From Alnus glutinosa (lineage: Eukaryota > Streptophyta > Magnoliopsida > Fagales > Betulaceae), in NCBI RefSeq assembly GCF_958979055.1, contig NC_084886.1, forward strand, positions 13,006,654-13,070,653: a stretch of 64,000 nucleotides of DNA, given 5' to 3'. The notes under the pieces were generated by a model that was not told the origin of the DNA, made no database searches, and saw only the letters and a program-made list of their open reading frames with translations. This document shows, in pieces, positions 22,151 to 34,700 of this stretch. Made by a program: the position numbers and the translations under genes. Numbering within the stretch: the first letter of the stretch is position 1; each line of letters opens with the position of its first letter.

Positions 22151-23177
22151 TCGTATGAAAGATTTGTGACGTTGAAGGAACTCACGCTCGCTAGCGGCTC
22201 AAGGGGATTGAAGATGGCAAGAGAGATCGAGTACCTAGCAACTCCAATGATATATATTTTGTATCCCATGCTCCAACCATACATATATTTTGTTAAATTC
22301 AGGCATGAAACTCTTAAAAGGAAGGAAAATCTTCACCAAATTTCGTCTTTATAGCCTGTTTATGATCCATTTGAACAAACCAACCACAGTTATCCCCAAC
22401 ACTGAGAACCCTCTTATTTAGCTATATGATAACGAGAATAACTAACCGTGCGCCAATGGCCTCTCCCCTCCAATCTTAGCCGTCCAATCAGAATCTTTTG
22501 CCTGGCACACTTTCAACAATGAATTCCTAGTCTAATTACCGCATAATCTTTTTTATTCTCTCCCTAACTAATTAGAAAGAAAAGTAAACGCGCTATGTTT
22601 TTCCCGGTCAAAACTTAATAGAAAAGATATTTGATAAGATATTAGTCCCTCAAATCAGGGGATTATTTCCTCTTAATCTAATCAAATTGTTACTCCCCGA
22701 CAGCTCTGTGATGTCCTATCCCAGAAAATGAAATGATCTTCATTTCAGTCATTAGTTGTTTTCACACCAAATTCAGTCTGAAACCTTAATCCGTCATTTT
22801 CTCCGGAATCCTTTGCCCCCCCCCGCCTCTCCCAATCGGGAATTTTATAATCTCTTTAAGTTCAAATGTTCTTTGATTTCTCATTTCTCCATTCGCTCAT
22901 TCCCTCATGGCAAACTAAAGCAGGGAATGAGCGTTGACCTCGTCTCTGCATTTGGGAAAAAGCTGTGATTTATAGCCAGACCCACCTCCAAATTTTGAAT
23001 TTTCTGGGGCTAGGGTCTGTGAATTCTTGTTTTTCAGGCAATTGGGTGGATTGGATTTCTTATGAATTGTTGAAGTTCTGTGAATTTCCAATCAGAGATT
23101 CAACCTTTGTTTTTCTGTTTTCATCGGAGCTGATTGGCGAAGAATTTGGGTTCTCATTGTTGAGGATTGTTTGATTG

Positions 23178-26100
23178 ATGGATACGGATGCCAAGGATGT
23201 TAATGGCTGCAAAACTAAGGCTGTGGGTGGTATGGACTCTGCAAAGGTTCAGGATCACCTCGTTAACGGAGAGGAAGATAGTGAGTCTAATTCGTTGTTG
23301 CCACCTCGTCGAGGTGGGATGTCGAGGAAGTCTGAGAAGACGCAGCGGAAAGTGCAGTGGAACGATAGGAACGGGAATAATCTCACTGAGGTGATGGTAT
23401 TCGATCCGAGGTAACGTATGCGTGGAGTCATGTACTGAGATATTATGCATGGTTTTGGGCAAAGTTTAAGAATTTTAATGTTTTGGTGGTTGTTGTTTAA
23501 TGATTTGGCTGCTTGTTTGAGTAGCGAGTTTGTTGGTTTTGGAACTTGTTTTAGCTACCGCATGGAAGATAAGGTGCCTTTATTGACCTAGCTATATATT
23601 GTTTTAAGACTAAAATTAGAGGCTGCACCTTAAAATTCTGTGAGCAGCCAAGCTTCAGATGAAGATAAACGCGATGTCATTCGTCTGTGATGATTTTATG
23701 GTTGTAAAGAACAGCAATTTTGTTGATAATGTCTAAATGGTCGATTGTTGTTTCTGAATTGGTACCCAATAATACAGGAGAAACATGAACTTTATACGTA
23801 TTTCAGGTAGTGAACTGCAATTGAGGATTGGGTTTATGCTGATCGATTGTAGTATGAGTGAAGGTTGATCTATTTCAGTTATATGCTGTTGTTGCTTCCT
23901 AGTCTGCCGTACGAAAGGAAGATCTAGCATCATGATGATAGCTAGGACTGGAAACATAGTTAATAGCATTTGGTCTAAAACAAATAGCCTTGAGAATGTC
24001 CCCTTGTCTAAGCCTAGATTTGATGTTGTGTCATGGTTGGACTCCCATTGTGCCATCATGATAGCTCTAGGCAGTTATTGTCTTTGTAGTTTGATCAATT
24101 GAACATCTTACTTTTTGGAGCATTTGTGTTAAGTTGGTGTGAGAATGCATTTCTATTTTCTTCTACTTAATTGTTTATATTCTTAGTCCATGTTACTCTA
24201 TGGTTCATGAATTTGTTGGGAAAATTTATTTTGGTGGATTTGCAAATAAGTACAGCTTCATTTTGATGTCATTATGTGTGCAAAACTGCACACACCATAC
24301 ATTGGCTTCAGATTAAAATACTTGACTGGATTTACATCATGTAAGGATTTTCATTAGTTGTATATAGAGCCCCATTTTTAGTCCATTGCACCCCAATAAC
24401 GTCTTTGTTTTTATGTTTTCAGGATCATTTTCTTATGATCCTTTCTTTGTTTAATTTCTTCTATGATCCTAGTCTGCAAATAAATTTGGTATCGATAGAC
24501 TTTAATTTGCCAATTCACAGAATTGGTAAGTGGTTTTAATGTTGTTTGAGCATAGTAGTAACCTCTAGCTATTGCTAGCTGATTCAACTTTGGAAAGCAA
24601 TTTTTTTCCATCTTCAACATTATTTCATCTTACTAGAACTTAACTACGCATTTAGTAGATTGCAAGAGTGTCGTAAAAATGTTAGGCTTTCAGTGTTTCA
24701 TATTTAAAACACATTTGCAAAACATATACTTAATTTTTCTCTTATACCCTAACTTTGAGGACAGTATAATTTCTCTGAATTGAAACATTGAGTTGAGGAA
24801 ACTGAAATTTCTTTAGGGAAAGAAAAAAAAAAAATAGATAGTGGGTTGGGCTGTTTTTTGTCATACTCCACCTCTTATTTTGCTGTTAGAAAGGTTGAAA
24901 CAGATGAGGCAAAAGTCGGGTTTGAAATAGGAATTCTTGTCATTTTTCCATTATGTTGAACTTTGGATTTCCCAATGCAATACCTCAAAAGGAGGGGACA
25001 TACATCCAACCTTTAATGGTCTGCAGAGTTATGTCCTGAACGACCAGAAATTATGTTTGTCACATGATTTGTATTGATACCCAGGTGCTACTGGTGGCAA
25101 TACCTTATCACTACTATATTATCCATTCATTGCTACTTACTGCTTGTGTTGAGGAGATAAGTACCTTCACGTCTCTAGCATGTAATGATCGTCTCTATCA
25201 AACTGGTGAAACATTTCATTGAAAACATCCCTTGGTTCAGCACACCTTACCTTGGTAATTCCTAGTTTAAATGAGTAGAAGAAAAATAATTTCTTTAAAC
25301 TCTTCGGTTTGATCTATTGCCTTCAGAGATAGTTTAGAATTTGTGCACCTAATGTGTAATGGTTGTTTCTGCAAGATACTGGCGAGACCAAAAAAAAAAA
25401 AAAAAATCATTGAAAACAGCCCTAGGTTTAGCACATAATGTTAAAACATTAATTAATCGATTAAATCAATCATTTCTTATCAGCTTAAGCTTTTGGGACA
25501 GTTGTTGATATAACATGATATCAGAGCAAAGGTCATGAGCTCAAATCCTAATTCTCACAATTTACCCTCATTTTAGTTAAAATATTTTACGTGTTGTCTG
25601 GTCCCACACATGAGAGGGTGTGTTAAAATATTAATTAAATCATTAAATTAGTTTAAGCTTTTGGAATAATTGATGATTTAACACATAACTCTTATTGGTT
25701 GCTCTAAGAGAAGAAAAGCAATCTTTCAATTTCTAATCTGCTTCATTGCCTTTAGAACTAAGTCAGAAACATGCAATATCCATGCCCTAGGGACTCCAGT
25801 TCTAATTGTAAAGAAAATTATTACACATGAGATTAACTGTAGAATCTGTGATATGATTTACTCAGAATCGCATAATTGTTTATTTGATTTATCATTTGCT
25901 TACAATAATCTCTCTTCCCACTCCCCTGTTGTGCCTGCAGAACTAATTCAGAAGTATGCAGTATCTATACCCTATGCACTCCAGTTTTAGTGTAAAAGAA
26001 AATTACGACACATGAGGAGAAACCATAAAATTTGTGATATGTACTTCAGTGTTGCATAATTTTTTTTTATAGATTTATCCTTCATTTATAATTGTCTCTC

Positions 26101-26186
26101 ATTCCTAGTCCCCCGTTTATGCCTGCAGTGATGTAAGTGACTCTGACGATGAGGATTCAGAATCTTGCATCTGTACCATAATGTAG
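23178..26186 (+). CDS. Small plant-specific protein with C-terminal CaaX-like box
   Basis: Exon 1 is 23178-23410 and exon 2 is 26129-26186. The join is in phase (CCG AG|T GAT) and gives 96 residues. Residues 1-50 are hydrophilic and variable-looking. Residues 56-77 (TQRKVQWNDRNGNNLTEVMV) contain the recognisable family core, and exon 2 encodes SDVSDSDDEDSESCICTIM. The acidic run may be a casein kinase 2 target. The last four residues CTIM fit a farnesylation-type CaaX box, with another cysteine two residues before, so membrane attachment is likely. I know this as a conserved plant protein of unknown function; the Arabidopsis relative is probably in the At2g33400 region. The 2.7-kb intron ends in a tandem duplication that creates a second candidate 3' splice site. 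The ATG at 23178 was chosen; the frame remains open only three bases further upstream to a TTG. Confidence 0.85.
25441..25692. repeat. Dispersed repeat, GTTAAAACATTAATTAA...GATTTAACA family
   Basis: The block contains TTAAGCTTTTGGGACA, the tRNA-Met-like word ATATCAGAGCAAAGGTC and GAGCTCAAATCCTAATTC. The opening phrase recurs near its end (25624-25690). A second copy is at 59041-59290, sharing the phrase order. It lies in the intron of the CaaX-protein gene. The class (LTR-like or SINE-like) is unclear. Confidence 0.55.
25747..26128. repeat. Diverged tandem duplication of about 190 bp ending in two GCCTGCAG acceptors
   Basis: Copy 1 (25747-25940) and copy 2 (25941-26128) share, in order, AACTAANTCAGAANNATGCA, the ACTCCAGTTNTA word, AGAAAATTA, CACATGAG, the TTTGTGATATG word and GCATAATT. 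Both finish with GCCTGCAG. The second GCCTGCAG is the acceptor used for exon 2 of the CaaX-protein gene. The first, at 25933-25940, is in an equally good pyrimidine-rich setting. Confidence 0.75.
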
Positions 26187-27776
26187 ATAGCATACAGTAC
26201 ACCTAGTATCAGAAAATTGCTGCTGGATAAGTTAACGGGGCATTCACTCCAACTTTTGATGACTATAGTAGAAATTAGCCTCTCATTTTGCTGTTTTAAG
26301 GATGGATTGAAGGTCCAGAACTGCAGGGTCTCATGGCATGATTTGTATGCTAACTCATTGAAGTGAAGTCTAAAAGCGTTTCTTAGGTGAGAGCTTGGTA
26401 TGTTTCTTGTAAACCATATACAAACTGCATAGAGCTCCTTCCCATGACGAAACCAGATGAGGATGATGGCAATATTGCTTCCATAATTGTAATCTATTCC
26501 ATAGAATCAAGCTTTTCGATGCTTTGCCACGTACACTGATATGTATTGTAGAACATATGTGCAAAAGAATACTTCAGATAATCATCATGTTTAATGGCGC
26601 AGCAGGTACCTAAAATTCTATTTTTTTTTTTTTAATCTCTTTTTCTCAGCACTTGGATTCTTCATGATACAATACTTGATTGTCAACGTATCTAACGAAA
26701 TTAACTTACTGAGACGCAATACCCTTTCGTAACTGCTTCCCTCCGTGCATTTAGAAAAGGATTATGTCTCCTATGAACATGTTAAATGTATACATTTTTC
26801 ATTCGATGCTGCTTGCCTGCTTGGATAAATGATAGATAAATAGAGCGAGTCTGGATACTCAACTTCCATAAACCTCTATGAAACTCCAAAAGTTATACCT
26901 AGTTTCAGAGAGAATTTTTCAACTTGTTGCTATGGAATCTTGTAGGATCAATTTTAGTTAAGACTATCATGAAATTCAATATTTTCTAATGCATTGATTC
27001 CACTTCCATAGCAGCCCAAGAATCTAAATTAAACCATCATAGTATTAAATGTCTTTATCTGGAACATATACCTGTGCTCCATAATTGAGCATTTCTTTTA
27101 CTCTATGCACCATAATTAGTCAAACAGAATTTAATGCCTGCCCCACATGGTCCACTCACTAATAGGCATAACCAACACAAAAATGAAACAGGTATTTTGT
27201 GCCTGGAACCCAAATCCCATGTATCATCATCACTGGGATACTCTTTTTATGCGAACTAACACACACTTCCAAATATGAGAATTCTCACACAAAAGATGAT
27301 GTAGAAAATCTTTGAAATTGAATGGTTCCATTCATTATCAATCTTTTATACAAACAGTAAGACACAACAAGAGACAACCAAAGCCCACTGACACGGTAGT
27401 ACAGAACTACCCAGCAAAATCATCATTCACAAAACAATCAGAGGAGAGGGAAAGAATTAGAAAAGCAAACAAAACAACACGCCAGATTGTTCACATCCAT
27501 CTAAAATAGCCAAGAACGAGAAGAAAAAGTAGCTGTTGGCTGTGCTTCTATTTATAATCTTCATCTTTGTATTGAAATGAACTGTATTTACCAATTGTCC
27601 TTTCTCAATGCTTGTATGAAAGTAGGCTGAGCTTCAATGTATAGCCCTGTTCCAGATGACAAACTCCTGTGAGAACCTGAAATATGAGATTCTGCAGGTT
27701 TTTAATCTGCTCATCTCTAGAACGTGTCTACCTTATCTTTATCTCCTTGAATTTGGTCCGTCCAACATATTTTTCT
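26187..27776. other. Convergent intergenic stretch
   Basis: It lies between the stop codons of the CaaX-protein gene (plus) and the JASON-like gene (minus), so it holds the 3' untranslated regions of both. No transposon ends or further reading frames stand out. Confidence 0.5.
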
Positions 27777-28939
27777 TCACCGAGATGGCCTCAAGAGCAA
27801 TGGGTCGATCGTGGTCTCAGACCTTTTGGACATTGGTAAAACCAACCAGTTTGAAAGGCTGGTATCAACAGCAATTTCTTGCATTAGAGGCTTAGACTGA
27901 CTGAGATTTGAGAAAGGCGATGGATCTATGATGGGTCGCGCTTTCTTGAACTCTATGTTTTCCTTCCTCTGGTACTCAGGTGGTGCTGCTCTTGCTTTGA
28001 CTGCTTTCCATTGGGTGAGATTTTCTACTGGGTTCAGCACAGAATGCACATATTGGCTCCTATCTCGAACATTTTGATGCAACTCAAGTGACTTCCATTC
28101 TCTGACGTTTGAAGCACAAGGGGCCACTACATTGGTGGTTTTGTTCTTGGTCAACTGAGTCGAAGAAACTGTCTTCTGTGATTCCGTATTTGCAGAAACC
28201 AACCGCCAAGAAACATCTTCTTGCCTTTGATCATGAAGAATATCGTCGTCTCCGTAGAATTCATCGTCGTCAATGTCATCATCATAATCATCATCATCAT
28301 CCAGATCAATTTCCTCGTATGCTATTTCGTTTTCCTCATCATAGCTGTCTCTGCAATTTTGGTACCTATAATTTGAGGGGTACGAACCCATTTTCGATTC
28401 TGCTGATTTCCCCTCTGAAAATGAGGGGTTTAGGCCTCCTTTGGCTGCTTTTTCTTCCTCCTCATCACTCTCCAAAAGATTATAATCTGTCGGAATTGGC
28501 TCATAGGTCTGGACATCTAAATTAAAGCTAACTTTTTTTCTGATTTTGAAGCTTGGCCGCCCCTTGGGCTTGTCTCTAAGAAAAAAAGCAAAGTAAATAC
28601 ATTAGAATCTAACATACACGCATCACAAATGATGGAGGGAAAGAGAAAAAGAGAGCCGATTAATCAATGTCTAATTACCTCGACGCAGAGTATGAGCAAA
28701 TGGGGTCCTTGGTGACGTCAAGATTTTCAGGCACAGAGGAATCCAAAGGCACATAACTTCCATTTTGCTGCAACAAAAGGCAAAAGTAAAAAATATAATG
28801 AAACTAAGAAAAAGAACCAATAGATGGGAGTTTAAAGATGAGTTTGTTTGTTTACCTGGTCTCCAGCTCGAACCTTATCGGAAGGCTTTCGTCGCCTCCG
28901 CTTCTTGGAGAAACCAAAACACCCAAGAAAACAACCCAT
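27777..28939 (-). CDS. JASON-like plant protein
   Basis: Three exons (28939-28856, 28767-28679, 28575-27777) join in phase into 323 residues with GT-AG introns. The start MGCFLGCFGFSKKRRRRKPS has glycine at position 2, nearby cysteines (3 and 7) and a following basic patch, so lipid anchoring to membranes is likely. The middle has the family block KIRKKVSFNLDVQTYEPIPT (residues 68-87), followed by a very acidic aspartate run (about 149-165) and a serine-rich tail with a VLNPVENLTQWKAVKAR motif. These features match the JASON family. In Arabidopsis, JASON controls spindle orientation at male meiosis II, and loss gives unreduced pollen; most paralogues are uncharacterised. The stop at 27777 sits in a CTCGGTGAAG context that could also be a splice donor, and related proteins can be longer, so the C-terminus is less certain than the rest. 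Confidence 0.8.
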
Positions 28940-29160
28940 TACAACAACTCTCCTGATCTGAGTTCAGAAAGAGTGAGGAGTGTTGTTGTTCAGAGGGCCT
29001 TCATGATTTGAGTGGCTGAAATGCAGGCAGAGAGAGAGAGAGAGAGAAGGCCATTGATATTTAAAATGTAATTGGCTCCAACGGGTTTTTGAAAATAGTA
29101 ACGTTGGGCTGCAATGATGAAGAATGGTGGTGGGTGCACGAGTCTTTTATGAAAGTCGGA
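28940..29160 (-). promoter_or_regulatory. Leader and proximal promoter of the JASON-like gene, with MSA-like AACGG words
   Basis: A GA microsatellite (29023-29047) lies in the probable 5' leader. Just upstream are CTCCAACGGGTTT (about 29074-29086) and a second AACG word in AGTAACGTTGGG (about 29097-29108). Both resemble the mitosis-specific activator core bound by three-repeat MYB factors at plant G2/M promoters. Cell-cycle regulation would suit a JASON relative, but this is inference from short words. Confidence 0.25.
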
Positions 29161-30665
29161 GGGAGGAAATCAGCTTTGTCTGAGATCTGAATGGCAACAA
29201 ATGCGGCTCTAAATACTTTTGTCCTTTACTTCTTTCTTCTCTCGTTTTTTTTGGTTTGTGGGAATTTATGGAAGAGCAGCCATTAAGCAATCAACGATCT
29301 ACTACTTATGTATATGTTTAAACAAGTTGGAGCCACAACCTTTCAATGGTTCAGTGCAAAATATTTCAATGCAACACAACGGTACTGAGCTTTTGACTCC
29401 ACCTTTTATCTTTCCTTTCTTTTAACTAGTTTTTGGGAAAAATCTCAAAAAAAAAAAATGCATAAGCCATCGAGAGTGCTCTTATATGCTGCTTTTAGAG
29501 AAAAAAAAAAAAAAAAAGGATTACGTGGATTAATTGTGACCACTTGATAAAGCGCTAATTATCACGATTCAAATTCAAAAAAACTCTACACAATACCCAT
29601 TATAAAATGTTTAATAATGTTAAAAAATATATTATTTATCCCACGATTATAATCTCAACTAATTCTTAAAAAAAAAAAACCAACAGTTGATTAAGACTGC
29701 GAGTTCAACAATATGAAATAATTATAAAATAAAAATATAGTTTATAGCATTACTCTAAAATATTATACTCTAAAAAGATTGATGGAATTAATATCATCCG
29801 AAAATTAAATCAATTAGACATTCGAACCTCGACTAACGATGTGACCAATATACTCGCTCGTTGGTTGTGACAACCTCATGAAACATGTACTTATATACCA
29901 AAATCACCCGATATGTAATAAATAAAAATTTTAATGAGTAATATTACATATTACACTCATTCTATTGGATTGATGTGACAATGCAATTAATCATTTTTTT
30001 TTTAACACAAGTTGATATATAGACTGATGAGCATTATCACGTCAACTTAGTAAGATAAGATAAAATAAGAATATAGTATCTAACATTACCCATTAATATA
30101 TATTATGTTGCACCTAATACATAATTAGATTTCACAAATTTAATTGCTGTGACGTCATTTAAATTTTTTAAATAAAGTGGCAAGATGACCCCAATACATA
30201 CCTAAAGGAGGGTGAATTGAAGAATTAAGGCCACATCATCCGGAATGGTGACTAGTAAATGTATTAGGGCTTGGATTTTAGTGATATGAAAAGTTTTAAT
30301 AAGACGTTGTTTTAGTCTTTGGCTGCAAAGATTCTATGGGAACATATTACCCACGTGGTTCTATTCTTGATGTGAAATGGGGAATAGGGATTTATTAAAG
30401 GAAGGACTTATTTGGAGGGTTGAAAATGGGGAGAAAAATCAAAATATGGAATGATAGATCATAGAACCACCACGTGTCACGCTCCCCCAAACATCCCCAC
30501 AAATTTAAGGCAAGAAAAACACACATTTGTCACAAATACATTAAAGAACCAAGACATTTGAATTGAAAAAACTATTACTCTTCTTCTCCATAACCTCTAC
30601 ACTACTTATATTCAATGACAATGTTTTGTTTTTCTTTTTTGGGTTTCTCAAGTTCGGTGAACGGT

Positions 30666-30875
30666 TAAGGACTCGTTTGGGTGTGTGATTTTTTTTAAAA
30701 AAAATTTAAAATTACGAATATCGAGAGAATTTATTTTTTGAAATTATGTTTGGATGGTTTAGAAAACCTGAAACAAAATTAGAAAAAAGTTGGATAAAAT
30801 TTGAGTATAATTTAAATTTTAAAAAACAGTATTTAAAAAGTATTTGAAAAATAATTGTCACCCAAACATGCCTTA
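30666..30875. mobile_element. MITE with TAAGGACTCGTTTGGGTG ends
   Basis: The left end TAAGGACTCGTTTGGGTGTG and right end TTGTCACCCAAACATGCCTTA are imperfect inverted repeats. The interior is nearly pure A/T, as in the related elements at 8210 and 58292. Confidence 0.6.
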
Positions 30876-31451
30876 GAATTCGAGGAAAGAAATGGCTACC
30901 TATTGATGTGTTGTTCAGGCAAACCATGCAATACACTAAAACTTGTTCAAAGCAGTACATATGGGAGAAGGATGTACCAACATTTGTCTTTCTTGTGTCA
31001 TTTTAAATGGGACGTGACTTTTAAAATTATAATTAGATTAAATTTCAATAATGATTATCTCAAATTTAATAGTAATTTTAAAAATTACATGACATTTAGA
31101 ATTAAAATTTAATAATGATCATTTCAAATTCAATAGTGATTTTAAAAATCATAAGACATTTAAGAGGACTTAAAAAAAAAAACATCCTCCATTTTTCCTT
31201 ATAGCATTACTTAAACGGAGAAGGGGGGAGTTGAACTGAAACACTTTTTCAAAGACAACAATAATACGAGTAATACTAAAAGTCACTATTTTGTTATTTT
31301 TGTATCATTTAAAAAATGATGTGGCTTTTAAAATTACTATTAAGTTGTGATCGATCACTATTAAATTTTAATCGAGCGGTAGTTTTGAACGCTGCATAAT
31401 TTTTCAAGTGAGAGAAGAAATATGCAAGAGTAACTCCAATAATACACCTTC

Positions 31452-31457
31452 CACGTG
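31452..31457. promoter_or_regulatory. G-box CACGTG upstream of the RBGD gene
   Basis: A perfect CACGTG lies about 315 bases before the ATG. Further ACGT cores (ATAACGTGAT, GCACGTATAC) follow within 35 bases. The cluster could bind bZIP or bHLH factors of light or abscisic acid signalling. The site is real sequence; its use is inferred. Confidence 0.4.
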
Positions 31458-31771
31458 CATATAACGTGATAAAGAGCCAGCACGTATACAGTGTCCCACA
31501 TGGACAAAAAATTCCTCCAGCAAAGCCTTACCCATATCCAAACGAATCCTGACCGTCCAAACCCATTACTTTTCTACCCATAAGCGCATACCCATGGTAC
31601 TTGACCACAAATATCCTCTCTCTCTGTCTCTCATTCGTTCTTTCTCGTAACCTCGAGACGGCTACAAACCCTTTCTTCCAAATCCCCGACCCAAAACCAA
31701 AAGCCCTCGAAGGGGGCCTGCCAAACTCGCGGTTTCACAGGTTGAGAGAGGAACCAGGAAGCGAGAGAGCG

Positions 31772-34700
31772 ATGGATTCGGATCAGGGGAAGCTATTCAT
31801 AGGTGGGATTTCGTGGGAGACCACGGAGGAGAAGCTGAAGGAGTACTTCGACAACTACGGGGACGTTTTGCAGACAGTGGTGATGAGGGAAAAAGCCACC
31901 GGGAGGCCCAGAGGATTCGGATTCGTGGTCTTTGCAGATCCTTCCATTCTTGATAGGGTTCTCCAGGACACCCACACCATTGATGGCAGAACGGTGAGAG
32001 AGAAGGCTCTCTCAGATTCTTGCATTATTTGGGCTTGTTTTAGTTGTTTGGTTAATGGGTTTTTGTTCTTTTTGATGTTGAGGTCACTGGGTATTGATGG
32101 TTTAGTTTATTAACGTGGCGGTGTTGTTATGATTGAGCTTCTTGGTTTTTGGAATCTTTATGTGCTTATTGGGTTATTATGGTTCAGTTTAATTTAGGCT
32201 GCTAACGATGCTTGTTCTTCTTGCTGTTTTTTAAATTTTCGAGCTTCTGGGTTTGTTTAATTCCGGATTTTTGAATTTTTATGTTCTTGTTGGGAAATTG
32301 TGATTCTGTTTGATTTATGCTACTCGTGCTGCTTATTGTTGTTGAGTAAATTTCTGAGTTCCTTGATTTTTGTTATTTTGATGTTGTGATAAGTAAATTA
32401 TGGTTTGGTCGATTTAAGGGGACTAAACAGAAACAAGAGAATCCACCGAAGAAGATCCTTCTCCTTCTCTTTTCTCGGTTACCGTTTCCGCTTCTAATGC
32501 TGTTGTTCTTGGGGTTTTTGTTGTTTCTGAGTTTAATTCGTTGGGGTATGTCGTTCTGAGTTTTATTTTCATGGGTTTATGCCTGATTAAAAAAAAAAAA
32601 AATTTCATGGGTTTATGTTGTTTCGGTCTGTTGTTTTTGAGTTTAATTATTTTTTGGGTGTTAATTCTTCATAAAAAATGCTTATTTTTTTGGTATTTTT
32701 TTTTAATTGTTTTGTTTTATGGGAATTATGGTTTAGTTTTTGGATAGTGTTGCTGCTTCTATAGTTGTCGATTTTGGGTTTGTTGTTTCTGAGTTTAACT
32801 TGTAAAGGTCTTGTTTCTTGGAGTTCAATTTTGATGGGGTTTTGTTGTTTCCGAGTTTAATTTATAAAGGACTTGATGTCTGGACATATGAAACTTTTCT
32901 GTGATTATCTGCATCTTCTACTTACCAAAAAGATTTATAAAGGACTTGTTATCTGAGTTTAATTTTGCTGGAGTTATGTTGTTTCTCAGTTTAGATTTGT
33001 TCAGAAATATTGTTTTTCAGTTCAATAATTACTGTGTTAACAAATGCTAATGTACACGTGTTTCATGTTTTGAGCTTGCTGGGTTCTGTTATGTTGTCAT
33101 AAATTTTAATGGGTTCGGTTTAATTTTGGTTGGTTTGGAACTGGAGTGACCTTTATTGTTGGTATGTTTTCTTTTGTTTGTTTCTTTATCTTTGGTAGGG
33201 GGTTAAGGGTTGACCATTCTTTAATGACATTGTGATTACTTTATACTGAACTCCTATAATAAGAGATTTCAGTTTGTTTAGGTCTTCCTAATGCAGGTTT
33301 TTAATTTTTTTTTGGAAGTAACTTTTGTGGTTTAGGTAGAACTAATTTTGTTTTTTATGATCAAGGGATTGTACTATGCATTGTAATTTCATGTATACTC
33401 TGTTTTAACTTTGTTTGAACAAGTTCGGGAAACAGCTTGCGGCTGAGATGCTTTACTGTATTGTTTTAAGAAAACAAAATAACATTGGAGATTCCAAAGT
33501 GTATTTTTCTTTTTATTTTTTAAAAGTTTGTAAATTACCTTATTGGTCATTGGAGCTATATGATTTAAAGTATTTGTTATTGATCTGTATTAAAGAGTGA
33601 GTTTGTGCAAATTCCACTGCACTTCAGAGAAAATAAATTTCACAAACTACTTGTTAATAATTGTTGATGGATTGATAAATATTTAAGTGCTTATTCACCT
33701 TGTGCCCTGCATAGTATGGATCCCATGGATGTGTGCCAAGTGTTGACTGATGGTTCATGGATTTGGTGCTTAGTGCTATGGTACATTTTCTTGTTTGTTA
33801 GTGAAATATGGAATGGTGAAAAAGGTACTCATTTAGCTGGCCCAAGTTAGTTGGAATGAGCCATAATTGAGTTCAGGTGTCTAGAGAAGTCAAATAATTT
33901 TTGCTCATGGGGTTTGAAAGTATTTTTATTTACATTTCGTTAAATTATATGTTGATATCTATCTAACAGGACCACCTATATTTTTTTCCTATTCTATTTT
34001 TAAACTTGTGAGGTATCTACGTGTGGCAGGCATCTTATGTGCAGCAAGTCAATCTCATAGTTTGTTTTAGTCTTAGTTGTAGCATAGGTACCTTTACTAT
34101 TTGACAACATTATAAAGCGTGTGGTGTGGAGAGATGCCCCTCAAGGAAGATTTCCGGTTTTGTATGGCATAGCTCGTGACAAGGATGCGCCCGTTGCATC
34201 TCACTTGGTTTCGGTGAGTGGTACCTTTCAGTGGGATGTTAGCTTTATTCGAGTGGCCCACGACTGGGAGGCGGACGTCTTGGCTTCCTTCTTCACCTTG
34301 TTGTATTCCATTAGAGTGGGACGTGAAGGGGAAGACCAGCCTTGGTGGTCTCCTTCTCACAAAGGGAACTTTGATGTTAGATCCTTCTATAAGGTCCTCG
34401 CTTGCAAAGAGGTAGTTCATTTCCCCTGGAAAAGTATTTGGTGGACCAAAGTCCCCTTGACAGTGGCTTTTTTCGCTTGGTCGGCGGCACTAGGGAAGAT
34501 CCTTACCTTGGATAATCTTAGAAATAGGCATGTCATTGTGATTGATAGATGTTGTATGTGCAAAATGAATGTGGAGTCTATGGATCACCTTCTTCTCCAT
34601 TGAGAGGTTGCATGCGCTCTATGGAATGCTATCTTTAGTCGCTTCAGTCTGTCTTGGGTTATGCCTCTTCGGGTAGTAGATCTTTTTGCTTGCTAGTGGA

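Larger units (their letters stand above)
18752..23177. other. Transposon-rich intergenic stretch upstream of ARPC2B and the CaaX-protein gene
   Basis: ARPC2B (minus) and the next gene (plus) are divergent, so both promoters should lie here. Recognisable content: GGTGG/CCACC-rich block (19758-20050), (TA)n at 20449-20468, a moderately repetitive block starting TTTAAGGGTACCGAACTTTC (about 20690), GA-rich sequence near 21230 and 21380, and a transposon end at 22046. An exon-like piece at 21588-21631 is listed separately. 22750-23177 is probably the leader of the gene starting at 23178. Confidence 0.5.
29161..31771. other. Divergent intergenic stretch between the JASON-like and RBGD genes
   Basis: AT-rich with several poly(A) runs (29449, 29500, 29660) and a MITE (30666-30875). 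Half-hairpins of the TTTTAAAATCACTATT type occur near 31010-31190 and 31265-31380, related to the MITEs at 48 kb. The last 330 bases are the promoter and leader of the RBGD gene. Confidence 0.5.
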
